From Lonicera japonica (lineage: Eukaryota > Streptophyta > Magnoliopsida > Dipsacales > Caprifoliaceae), in NCBI GenBank assembly GCA_021464415.1, contig CM038471.1, positions 8,459,386 to 8,523,385 of the forward strand: DNA of 64,000 nt, given 5' to 3'. The notes below the pieces were generated by a model. That model had not been told where the DNA came from. It did not search any database and saw only the letters and a list, made by a program, of their open reading frames with translations. Shown in pieces: positions 24,720 through 34,551 of the stretch. Both the position numbers and the translations under genes were made by a program. Within the stretch, counting starts at the first letter, position 1; each line of letters begins with the position of its first letter.

Positions 24720-25304
24720 TTGGTGGATAAGTGAATCCTCTAAAGTAGGCTGGGTGTGGGAGAGGACCATATGCTTTAGAGCCCAACTATATATATATTA
24801 CTACATATTTAGGGAGAGGAACACTTTAGTACATACATGAAACTACAAACTTATGTTTCTTTAATCTAAAAATTAAATAATAACTTTCCTAGTATTTGAA
24901 CCCATGACCATTACTTTGAACTTGTGCCACTTAACCGTACTTAGCAAACATTTTCATATTGCCTCAAAATGTTTTAAAAACACATTAGATAGCAAGAATT
25001 GTGAACAACATTACACGTGCATCAAGTGTGCCACATGTCTAGTTTGTGTAAATATATATGTAGTATGTAGATATCTAGATATAGATTTATTTCTCGTATG
25101 GACTGGGACCATTATCGGCAATTTTCTGTCACTAAAACATTGGGGAGATATTTTTAGCAACGAAAAACTGTCGCTAAAGGTTCAGCTTGTATGGATCGGT
25201 CCATATGAGAAATTTATTTCTATATATAACATAAATATATGGTACTTTGTCTCTATGTTTGAGTTAAGGAAATATATGTAAGATGTATTGAAGTTTTGAA
25301 TTTT

Positions 25305-25640
25305 GTTGCACCATCACCAGGTCGTTAAAGATCATTATGTTGAATTGATGTCGATGGAGGCTCCAACAAATACAGATGCAGATAATGCTAATGCTTCAAA
25401 AATATTGGAGCTGGAAATCGAAGCCCCCACTTTGACCACCACCTCCGCCAAATCTTTCTAGGAAAACACCACTGCTGCCATCACTACAACCAGCAGGGGT
25501 GTTGATAATGACAAAAAACGTATCAACTAACAAGAAATATACCAGTTTTAACCAATGGCTGTCATTTTGGTGCTCTTATTTGCTGTTTTTGTAGGGATGT
25601 TGTTGCTTCATCTGAAGAGGAGGGCATCATAGTTTTACAA
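25305..25640 (+). pseudogene. Unrecognised coding-like fragment with hydrophobic segment
   Basis: An interrupted plus-strand reading contains MEAPTNTDADNANASKILEL and a Thr-rich block, then a stop, and then MAVILVLLFAVFVGMLLLHL followed by Lys-Arg-Arg, which would be one membrane span with a basic end. I do not recognise a family. It may be part of the CACTA gene content or a captured fragment. Confidence 0.25.
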
Positions 25641-25998
25641 GTGAGTTTATACTTCCTTTTTTCCATACATTTCTCTGGCTTGTTGTTCAATATGATATCC
25701 TTTTGTGTTATTTTAACTGAAAATCTTAAATTATAGTTGGGGTTTGGAGATTGAAAATTTTAGATTATAAGCGGAGGACTTTGTAGTAGAAGACACAATT
25801 TTAGATTTTCTTTGAATACAAGTTGTAAAAATAGAAACAACATTTATAATTTTGCTCATGAAAAAGAATGAGCATGTGTGGATTTTGTTTTATATTTTAT
25901 TTATTGCTATAACCTATAGTCATAATAGCATTTTAAAGAATTTTTTTTTCTGTTTATACCTCATTGTTAGCTATATTCAAAATAGTTGCTTGCTAAAT

Positions 25999-26100
25999 TG
26001 TGGGTTAGCCTAGTGGTGACACTGGGTTCCTATGGGCGGTCAATCCAGTTAGCATGAGATCACGTGTTTGAATCTCCTTAGGTACACCCCCTATATATAC
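25999..26100 (+). mobile_element. tRNA-derived SINE-like unit
   Basis: TTAGCCTAGTGG (26005-26016) fits the RNA polymerase III A box and TGTTTGAATCTCC (26065-26077) fits the B box, about 50 bp apart, as in tRNA-derived SINE heads. The sequence is not a foldable tRNA gene. The 3' end is unresolved. Confidence 0.45.
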
Positions 26101-26337
26101 TTACACACATATATATTAATTTATGCAAAATACACCCTAATTGCCATTGTTAATTTTTTTTTGCAGCTTGCGTCAACAGTTGCCTTCGAAAATTGGATTA
26201 TATACAGTATGATTTCTACTCTCTAAAACTTCCATACTTTGTATGTGCAATTGTAGATAACTCTGCTTTTTGCCTTTATTCACTTATCTTTGTTCTTTTA
26301 TGAAATTCCCTCTCTTGAAATTCATCCCTTGCTTTGC

Positions 26338-27335
26338 CTATTTCATGTTGGAACAACTATTAATTAAACAGGTCCATATGAATATCATGTAATTTGGATT
26401 GCTTAAATAGTCAATCATTTGTTTTTGGGTTTTTTGAATATTAATGGAATTGGAGAAGCATGACACGTGAAGTGATTTGGGTTTGGTACTTGAAGAGTAA
26501 CTAGAGTAGTCCATTAACGGTGGTAGAAGAAATGGATCCATATAATTTATAATTGAATTCAATCTCACTAGCCCAAAAATATGCACCTTTTTACCCCCCC
26601 CCCCCCCCCCAAAAAAAAAAAAAACTCGTATGAATACCCTACAAATCACCCACTCATTCTGCAGCACAAATAAAATAAAGTTTTACAAACACAAACATAG
26701 AAAAAAAATAGGCATTTAAGTTGTTAAGCAGGGAAAACAGGGGAAGAACTTATATGTACATATACCTTTGCTGTTTTGGGTGGATTATGGAGGGAGAATT
26801 TACCCTGCAATATATATTCATGAATGACCGAATTGTTTTTCTCTCATTTTGGAGCTCTCCCCATGTAGAAAACTAGGGTTTTTTTCATCCCAACCAGGGA
26901 TTTTCCTTTGAAAATTTCCTTATCTTTTCCGGTTGCTTTCCAGTATCCAGTAGCAATGGCCCTGTTTGTCCTCAATCCTGTCGGGTATTTCTTATCCTTC
27001 ACACATAAAAAAATACCATTCCTTCTCCCCCATTTTCACCTTCCCTTCATTCCATAATCGAAAGAATAACAACAAAGATTAATCAATCAAAGAAAGAGAA
27101 AAACAAACAAGGGAAATTGTGGGTTAGAAAACTTATATGGAAATTCCTAAGGCTCAACCTTGTTCATATCTACCTCACCAATAGCTCTAGTTGAGAAATT
27201 GATATTGAGAACTTTCTTGGATAAATAATGATTAATCAGCTCCTCATCACACGGATGGAATCGAAATCCCAGAGGCAATTCAATCTGACCCCCCTCCATA
27301 GCAATCCCACTAAAGTACTCCATCACCAAACACAA
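26338..27335 (-). pseudogene. NAC-domain transcription factor pseudogene (three exons)
   Basis: NAC proteins are plant-specific transcription factors whose N-terminal NAC domain binds DNA. Exon 1 (27335 to about 27133) begins near the MEYFSGI start and has [20 protein letters not shown] and [10 protein letters not shown], then a TAG at 27147-27149 where the family has the Trp of EPW. Exon 2 (about 27040-26766) has [34 protein letters not shown] and [17 protein letters not shown], then TGA at 26844-26846 where Gly is expected, then EYILQGKFS. Exon 3 (26658-26338) opens NEWVICRVF after a good acceptor and is then disrupted by long T and G runs (26586-26624). The exon 1/2 junction gives no clean in-frame splice. 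The N-terminus and the tail resemble the NAC100/CUC-like subgroup, tentatively. It lies between the proposed ends of the CACTA element, which may have captured it. Confidence 0.85.
26593..26624. repeat. Poly(C)-poly(A) homopolymer junction
   Basis: A run of about 18 C followed by about 14 A inside the third NAC exon. On the coding strand it gives poly-Phe then poly-Gly. It could be partly an assembly or sequencing artefact. Confidence 0.85.
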
Positions 27336-28686
27336 AAATTTTCTTATCTAAACCTTTGCTTTGATTGAATAAGCTATCCTAGAACAGAACTAACTCCAAA
27401 TGGGTTGTGACAAAACTCTCTAAACTTTCAAATCAAGAGCATATCTAGGAAAGCTTTAAGAAGTAGGTTAGTATTAAGAAGCCATGGGAGCAAAAAGTTG
27501 TAAGCAGCTGAAAGAATTGTGGAGGTGATAATAAAAAAGAAAATATATTATATTGTGAACAAAGGGATTAAATGGTTGGTGTTTAGAGAGTAAGAAATGT
27601 GGTTTATAAGGAAACTAACTAGCTAAGGAGATTATTTTAGCCTTCTTTTTTTGTTTTTTTTAACTCTCTTGTAATAAATCTATTCATCTAATTCTTTTGA
27701 CCAATACAATTCATCTCTAAAAACAGTATATATGTCAATTACCATGCATGCAATTTTATGAGGATTTAAAATTTTTATTTTCTTTTAATCTTTGTCATGA
27801 GCCGCATTGTAATAAAACTAATTTTTGTTCGGAAAGCTCACCGTCTCTAGCCACAAATTATTGTTCAAGAACGGTTTTTTAAATTCAAACTATTTCCATT
27901 TAATTCTGTTGGGATGATGCAAAGTAGACTTTATATAAGTTGTTTAAACTATATACCAGCTTTTTCCAACATGCAATTTTAAAAATTTAGTGGTGTTAAA
28001 ATATGCTTTGAATTAATGTAATATGTCATTTTGTTCTTGGTGTAGTGCTTTCATCGAGGAACCAAAAGGACCTTAAATTTATTCATGTGCTGAAACATTA
28101 CTTTAATTAATTTCTCGTGTACTAAAAACATTTTTTTATTAAATTGTGATATAGTAGCTTCAGAAATTACTCTAGATAATTGTTTTATTTGCTAGGATAT
28201 GATGAAACTCCTAGTTGTGATATTTGATTAAATTAGAAAAAACTAGAAAGAAAGAGAATCCTTCCCGGGACAAGAAAAAGGAAGGTAGAATGTTTAATAT
28301 ATGTTAATGGTTGGTTTCTTTTTCCTTAAAATTTGAAAACATCTTCGATTGTTCATTCATGCAGGTTAAGGGGAATAAACATTAATCTAAGAGCCAATAT
28401 GTTGGTTCTTTATATTCTTTTTATTTCTCATCAACAAAGCATTGTTTATTAACATCTTTTTAGACTTTTAGTCCACTAAAATATACTTATGTAGAATTTG
28501 AGAACTCAAACCTTTGATTTTATTCTTGTAGCCACATTGCATGTATACAAACTTATATTATTTGGGTCTTATTTTATACTTTGGAGGTTTAGGTCAACCT
28601 GATGCCTCATTTTACCCCTCTTTTCTTTATGACATTTAGAATTCTGATGTTACATTAAAATTGTTATAGAATTGTGACATTGAGAG
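27336..28686. other. Non-coding stretch, NAC upstream region
   Basis: AT-rich sequence upstream of the NAC pseudogene and before the CACTA ORF1. No further gene or repeat is recognised. Confidence 0.4.
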
Positions 28687-30175
28687 ATGGCCCCCGATGG
28701 AGGTAAAAGCAGAGCTAGGGGAAGAGTGTCATCCACTGTTTTGGTTCCACGACCACAGATAACTCGAGCATCCGATGACTGCAGAGCATCAAATGCTACT
28801 AATGGTATAAATATATTAATCGATTTACTTTTATATTTTTCACGTTAATTAATACATTATTATTTGTTTTTTTTAGCCTTCAATTGTTTAAGAAATGTTC
28901 GTGGCAAAACATGGTGTTTAGCAGCAGAACATGCATATAGATCAGCAAGTTCTAAGCTACATGTGACAATTACCCTAGAGGATCGATGGTAGACCCACAG
29001 GACCCAATAGCCACCATTTTGTTAATGAAATAGGGATTTGTTGTACGGACATTTACACCACTACAGGCAGATGTTTGGAGTGCTATCCCAGCTTCTGATA
29101 CGAACATTTTGATTGATTACATATTGGTAACATATTTCCCTAGTAAATGAATCTTTTTTAAAAAATTGTTATACTAATTTATTTCAACTTTCCCAGACGA
29201 AGTATGACGTTGACGTCTCAAAATCACATGTCATGAGATTCATGAGATACTTGAACAAGGCAATGTCTAGCCATACACCAACTTTCTCAATAAGCTGAAG
29301 ACACATTTTAAAAAATTTATCTCTTTGGAGGAGGCTCGACGGAATAAGCCTGAAGAAGAAGAATCTCAAGGTGACTGGGAGTTTTTATGCTTACTCTTTA
29401 GCTCTGAGAAATTTAAGGTATGTATCAAATTATTTACTACTTAAAAGATAACTTTTCACACATATACATATACATATAATTATATATTTAATTACTTTAC
29501 TGACATAAGAAAATTGTTTCATTACTTGCAGAAGCGTTCGATAATAAACACTTTGAACCAAGAGAAACTCCCATCTACTCATCCTGGAGGATCAATGTCA
29601 TTTGTTTAACGTTTAAGAGCAGTATTTTAAAACTATTTCTTATTATTTCTATTCTTATTAAATTAATTAAAAATTTTAATTCACTTTATATGAACTCTTT
29701 TTAATAGGGGGCACGGAAGTCGATGAAGAAAATCTTAAAGGACCTAATGGAAGAATCTCACTCTATCGCCACTTGCATTGGAAAAAAGAAGTTGGATGGA
29801 TTAACCCAGAGTCAGAGTCTCGTTATGTAAGTATCTTATAAAATATTATATTACTTTATAAACATTATATTATTTTGCTTATACTATAACTAGTTTTTTT
29901 TCTTTTTTAATTTATAGAAGGCAATGACCAAATTGAAAAGCGAATAACTAAGCTTGGATGTGAGTGACCGACTAAGTGGGGCTGAAATATATGACAAGGT
30001 ACTAGGAAAAAGATTAGGGTTCGTGAAGGGTCTTGGTTTTGGCCCTCGACTGAAGTCATCTAAATCAACCACTTAACATTTGACACCATTTGAAGTAGAT
30101 ACTGAAAAGGAGCAAAAGAAAGCGGAAATTGAAAGCTTGAAACAAAAACTTGATCAAGTTGCTCAATTTGTGTAG
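28687..30175 (+). pseudogene. En/Spm ORF1-type (plant transposase Ptta) pseudogene
   Basis: A multi-exon reading matching the plant Ptta/En/Spm transposase family (Transposase_24), an accessory DNA-binding protein of CACTA elements. The ATG at 28687 opens MAPDGGKSRARGRV. Later blocks are RGKTWCLAAEHAYRS (about 28905), GRPTGPNSHHFVNEIG (about 28987), VVRTFTPLQADVWSAIP (about 29040), VSKSHVMRFMRYLNKAMS (about 29210), HPGGSMSFV (about 29580), a Lys-rich segment (about 29710) and LSGAEIYDKVLGKRLGFVKG (about 29965), then a coiled-coil-like end with ESLKQKLDQVAQFV. Intervening AT-rich stretches with GT...AG ends look like introns. Frameshifts near 28985-29040 and stops within exons make it non-functional. 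Confidence 0.7.
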
Positions 30176-30846
30176 AATTTTCAAGGTTCCCAATGTTCAT
30201 TTCCTTCCGATCCATCTATATAAAGACATTTTGTTATATTTTTTAGTCAGACATTTAGTTTTTCTAGTTTTTGTTATTCAATTTAGTGGAAAGTTACTGT
30301 TTTACGAGTTAGTTTTAATTATTTATTTGTCATGAATATCTTTGTTAGGATGGACATAATTTTATTGAATGCAACTTTGCTTGGGTTTATTGTTTATTGA
30401 TTCCATAATTTCTTACGAAATAAGTGTCGTAGTTATGCTAGAATTGTTATATAAATAATGATAGAGTTGTTATGGGAGAAAATTATGAGCGCGTAGCAAT
30501 GAAATAATTTATCATAATAACATATTATTAACACTTAACTTTATTACTGATAAATTTGTTTCGTTCATCAATTTATGTGTAGTGAGGAAATGAAATGTTT
30601 TTGTCGTGAAAACATTAGTTGCAACAAGTTCTTCTCTTAATTGTTTTCAGAATTATTGAGAAAAATTAATGCATTTAACAAAAAAATATTATGTCATTAC
30701 AATTCCGTAACGAGATAATTAAATTTTGCATTTAAAACTTTATAATGACAAATTTAGCAACTATATTAGCGAGCAATGGATAACATATTTAGCTGGGAAA
30801 TACTTTAGTTGCCATATGTATGGTGCGACAAAACACAATTTTTATC

Positions 30847-30990
30847 GTCATAAAGCTATTACGACGGATTGATCAATTTTTATTGTCATAAAGCTATTAC
30901 ACGGGATTGATGAATTTATTGTCATAAAGCTATTACGAGAGATTGGTCAATTTTTTGTTATAAAGCAATAACGAGGGATGGAACAACAAT
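30847..30990 (+). repeat. CACTA subterminal tandem repeats
   Basis: Four units of 36-38 bp that start GTCATAAAGCTATTACG (30847, 30885, 30921 and a diverged one at 30957). Further scattered relatives continue to 31280. Such repeats near CACTA ends are usually binding sites of the ORF1 protein. Confidence 0.65.
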
Positions 30991-31286
30991 ATTTGCGAGA
31001 AACTAAACAAATTTTCAGTGAAGAAATATTTAAGTCGCCCAAAGTTTCTGATGACAAAACTTAACTCTATCTCACAACGATATTCGTGGGGAATTGAATA
31101 CATTTTAGTGGAGAAATATTTTTGTCGCATTACGTTTCTTGTGATGAAACTAATTTTTCCTCGCCATAGAGCTGTTACGAGGGAGCTAGTGCGACAAGTT
31201 TATCGACAAACAAATTTTCTCACTATACAACTATTGCGACGATGCAAAACCTATATCAACAAACATTTTTTCTCATTACAGCTATG

Positions 31287-31299
31287 TTTTCTTATAGTG
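31287..31299 (-). repeat. CACTA terminal inverted repeat (right end)
   Basis: TTTTCTTATAGTG on the plus strand, i.e. CACTATAAGAAAA reading inward from the right end. Next bases are TTT. Confidence 0.65.
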
Positions 31300-32846
31300 T
31301 TTCCAATGTGGTGTATAGGACAACTCGGGGAAAGACCAAAATAAAAAATAGTTGCTTTCTCTATGCATGGTTGTGTAGATTTGATTTTACCATCGGGAGT
31401 GCTTTTTGTCTCAACCAAATCCGCAAATTTTTTTATCATGTTTTTAAGTGGGCTTTATCTTCTTTTATATCTATGTACACCACTTCGTTCTAAAAAGAAC
31501 AGTCATCTCTTTTGAAAAAAGATGGACGGTCCATTTTTAGGCATTGAAGGATATATTTTTTTGATAAAACATGTTGAAGACGATCTTAGCATAAGTAAAC
31601 CATTTCCACAAAATTGGTATATATGTTTAAAATAATAAAGTAAAATAAAAGCCCAATTTTTTATTTAGTGTGCTAACAACCATTGTGCCATTAATTTGTG
31701 GTTGACAATATCCAAGTACAAGCCATAGATCTTTAGCCTACTCCTATGGGGGTGGGGAAAACAGTTGCTAAGTGGTAAATGGAGATAAACATTTGCTACT
31801 TAAGCGGGTAAATGGAGATTCAGTGCAAACTCATTTGTAACTTCCAACCACAAATATGTTCCAAATTTGCCTATGTCAAAGAGCAATTCATGACTTATCA
31901 CTAGTTGAGAAACATGGTGGCTAAAATTAACTTAAAATCCATGATCCAATTGAGATAACTTTTTCATTATAACAAATTAAAGTCTTGTACGTGGCCCTAA
32001 TTAAATAACTTGACGATTTAATTAGATATTGTATAAGTATGGTATTTTGCCAAATGCACAACATACATCTACATCTATAGTACTCCCTTCGTTTTCAATT
32101 AGTAGTCCTTCGAGTTTAATACCATTTTCGAAAAATTCTAGTTTTAATGTTACCCCTTTTTGGTGACCACATTAAGATGACAACAATGTATCTCTTGGGA
32201 TGCAAAGAATATTAAGGGTGGCGCTATTGAAACACCCCACTTTGCTTGGCAATACTCTAAGACAAAAAAAATAATAAAGGCAGACTTATTCTAATGACAC
32301 ACACTACTCTTTTTTTTTCACCTCTTTCCACCGCCACCTCCACGTGATTCTAGCTACCACCCTCACGCTCATTATTTCTTCTTCTTTTGAATCAAATTAA
32401 ATGTAAACAACTAAATAAATGTAAAAACTTAAAACAAATTTTTAAATCATAGAGACTAATTTATTTAAATAATAAAAACTTACAAGAATAAATTTGTATG
32501 CCCGTGCATTGCATGAATTTTATACTGGTATTAAGTAATAACCATACCTATTTAGCATTTAAATAAAAAGAAGAAAAATCGCAGCCTTAAATTTGAATTA
32601 GGAGCCTTCACCCTCTTACAAACACACTGCTAAAAAGGTGATTCATATATTGAGGGAGCATGATACGTATTAAGATAAATACTTAATACATAAGAAAAAA
32701 ATGAAAAATAATTTACTTTACAAATACATTTTACATAAATAATTTGAGACACAAATACATTTGCCAAAACAAAAGATTTAGAAATGAAACAAATCAAGTA
32801 AATCTACAAAATTGCGGAGTAGGATTAATGTGGCTTTATTTTAGGG

Positions 32847-32896
<50 letters not shown>

Positions 32897-33396
32897 GAAA
32901 AGTACACTTAAACCTCTCTAATTATTAGTCTTGGAACTAATAAAATCTATAATTTCGAGAATATTAAATCAAAAAATTAATAATTACTATTAGTTTGTCA
33001 AGTTACTATTTTGTTTTTTTAAATGTTGTACATTGTATTCAGTTTTTCACTTTGCTAACTAAATCTTTAATCAAGTTAAGCTTCAGAATCTACTGATAAA
33101 CTTACATGTACTCAAAAGGCATAAATAGATTTAAATGTACTCAAAAGCTACAGTTACACAACTGGTCATACATATAACGAAATCAACAATGACACATGAA
33201 ATGCATAAAGCATTAAGTTATAAATTTATATATTACATAAGTTATATTACATAAGACATATATGAAGTTTTCATAATATATCATCCTATAAATTTAGCGA
33301 ATTATTAATTTAGAACATTATCTTAAGCCAGGATTGGTTAAAAATATTATTTAATCGATATTATTAATTAATTAGGTATTAAATTATCAAGGTTCG
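31300..33396. other. Intergenic, downstream of the TNL gene
   Basis: AT-rich, no coding sequence found. At 32087 a phrase TACTCCCTTCGTTTTCAATT resembles a Stowaway-type MITE end, but I find no convincing partner end. A 44-base T run is listed separately. Confidence 0.5.
32850..32893. repeat. Poly(T) tract of 44 bases
   Basis: An uninterrupted homopolymer. Read on the minus strand it is a poly(A) tail-like run that could mark a retroposed sequence, but nothing recognisable precedes it. Confidence 0.9.
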
Positions 33397-33756
33397 TCAT
33401 TCATCACCATATTTTATTCTTCTTCTCATTCTTCTTCTCTCCTGCTTCCTACGCTTTATCATCCACTTCATCTCGTACGTCATAGGTGAATGATAATCAT
33501 CATCATCATCAACATCATCAACATTAACATCATCATCATCAACATCATCATCCTCATCCTCCTCCTCCTCCTCCTTGAATACTAGACGTACCCCCCACTT
33601 TTTCACCACCACTGTGTCTGGGCTTAACGATCTAATATCTACCTCAATTTCACCAAGCTCCTCCCAACGGCAATCAATGCACCCATGACAAATGAAAAAA
33701 GGTAGGTAGCCCATAATCGTATGCTCCAGGCCAACAATGTTGTCTGTATCCATGAG
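33397..33756 (-). CDS. TNL exon 5, second half: rest of post-LRR domain and charged tail
   Basis: Resumes in the correct frame with LMDTDNIVGLEHTIMGYLPF directly beyond the target duplication of the Copia element. Conserved C-JID blocks continue to VVKKWGVRLVFKEEE. An acidic run of about 30 residues (mainly Glu and Asp, coded by GAT/GAC/GAG repeats, 33480-33580) follows, and then a basic end rich in Arg and Lys, including KRRKQERRRMRRRIK, before the stop at 33397. The basic block could act as a nuclear localisation signal (inference). An open frame reaching back to 33864 includes LTR sequence and is not native. Confidence 0.8.
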   Translation of the reverse strand, partial: LMDTDNIVGLEHTIMGYLPFFICHGCIDCRWEELGEIEVDIRSLSPDTVVVKKWGVRLVFKEEEEEDEDDDVDDDDVNVDDVDDDDDYHSPMTYEMKWMIKRRKQERRRMRRRIKYGDE

Positions 33757-33761
33757 GTAAA
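33757..33761. repeat. Target site duplication (left) of Copia insertion
   Basis: GTAAA, identical to 39440-39444 on the other side of the element. Confidence 0.95.
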
Positions 33762-34438
33762 TGTTGTGAACGTGGGAAGAATAACCAATTCCCAAATCCA
33801 CCAATAAACCCGAGAAATCCCTTTCGGGAATTTCCACAAACACTTGGCGGGCGGAAACCGTCAAGCAATAGGATCGTTGATCAAACCAAGAATCACCAAC
33901 ACAAACTCAAGCAAATATAGATGGAAGATAAATAGCAATGACAATCAAGAGCAAAATAAAGCAAGAAAGAACACACCGTGTTTTTGTGGAACCCTTTGGG
34001 TCTTCCACCAAGAGGGAGCAACTTTTATTGATAACCAAGAACTTACAAGAATTCTCTCACAATAATCCTTACTCTAGATCAATGGAACAAACCTCCAAAG
34101 ATCACCTCTCACCTTAGCTAAACCCTAGCTAAGCACAAGTCTTTCTCTCTTCCACTCTCACAAAGCAACTCTCTTTCAAGTCTTTCAAAATAGAAATAAG
34201 CCTTCCTATTTATACCAAGTGAAAAAACAAGACAAAAAGTTTTTACCCGCCCAGGTGCAAAACACATTTTGCACCCATTCTCGAGTACACTGACTTGGTG
34301 TAAAACATGTTTTGCACCTCCGCCGAGTACACTGTTTTGGTGCAAAAGACCTTTTGCACCCAATCCGCATGCACTGTTTTGGTGCAAAAACTCTTTTGCA
34401 CCATACCTGCTTGCATTGATTACAAGCCAAACACAACA
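33762..34438 (-). repeat. 3' LTR of the Copia element
   Basis: 677 bp with four hairpin repeats (34254-34402). On the minus strand a polypurine stretch with CAAGGTGGATAT (about 34440-34452) lies at the border with the internal region. Confidence 0.95.
34254..34402. repeat. Hairpin repeat array, four units (3' LTR)
   Basis: A 22-bp inverted repeat of the form GGTGCAAAA-nnnn-TTTTGCACC, at 34254, 34297, 34339 and 34381. Starts are 43, 42 and 42 bp apart. The second unit has GGTGTAAAA. The sequences between palindromes contain GAGTACACTG or GCATGCACTG. Confidence 0.9.
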
Positions 34439-34551
34439 ATATCCACCTTGGCGAGTAATCCCAAGCCAACCTCGATTGCTTCACCTCGGGATAAGAACCG
34501 TGCATCCCCTTAGAGATTATCCCGACACCTCCAAGGTCACACCCTCCTCCT

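Larger units (their letters stand above)
25100..31299 (+). mobile_element. CACTA (En/Spm-type) transposon, decayed
   Basis: The right end is convincing: TTTTCTTATAGTG at 31287-31299, the reverse complement of CACTATAAGAAAA, followed by TTT as a possible 3-bp target duplicate. Inside it are subterminal repeats of 36-38 bp (30847-30990) and a broken En/Spm ORF1 (28687-30175). On the left, TTTTTAGCAACGAAAAACTGTCGCTAAAGG at 25142-25180 is typical subterminal sequence, but the CACTA terminus itself is not found, so the left border is approximate. No second ORF for the catalytic transposase is seen. The element therefore looks non-autonomous, and a SINE-like unit and a NAC pseudogene lie between its ends. 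Confidence 0.6.

Noticed and set aside
24904..25281. 125-codon plus-strand frame
   Set aside because: Cys- and Ile-rich without recognisable domain; it overlaps CACTA subterminal repeats.
26005..26077. tRNA gene
   Set aside because: A and B box-like motifs are present, but no acceptor stem or anticodon arm can be paired; a SINE head is more likely.
29184..30072. Minus-strand frames within the CACTA ORF1 region
   Set aside because: Opposite strand to the recognisable transposase-like blocks and without features of their own.
32087..32670. Possible Stowaway MITE between TACTCCCTTCG and TTGAGGGAGCA
   Set aside because: The two ends do not pair well and no TA duplication is clear.
33762..33864. 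Minus-strand open frame running from 33864 into the TNL tail
   Set aside because: The first part is Copia LTR sequence fused by chance to native exon 5; the native reading enters at 33756 from exon sequence at 39440.
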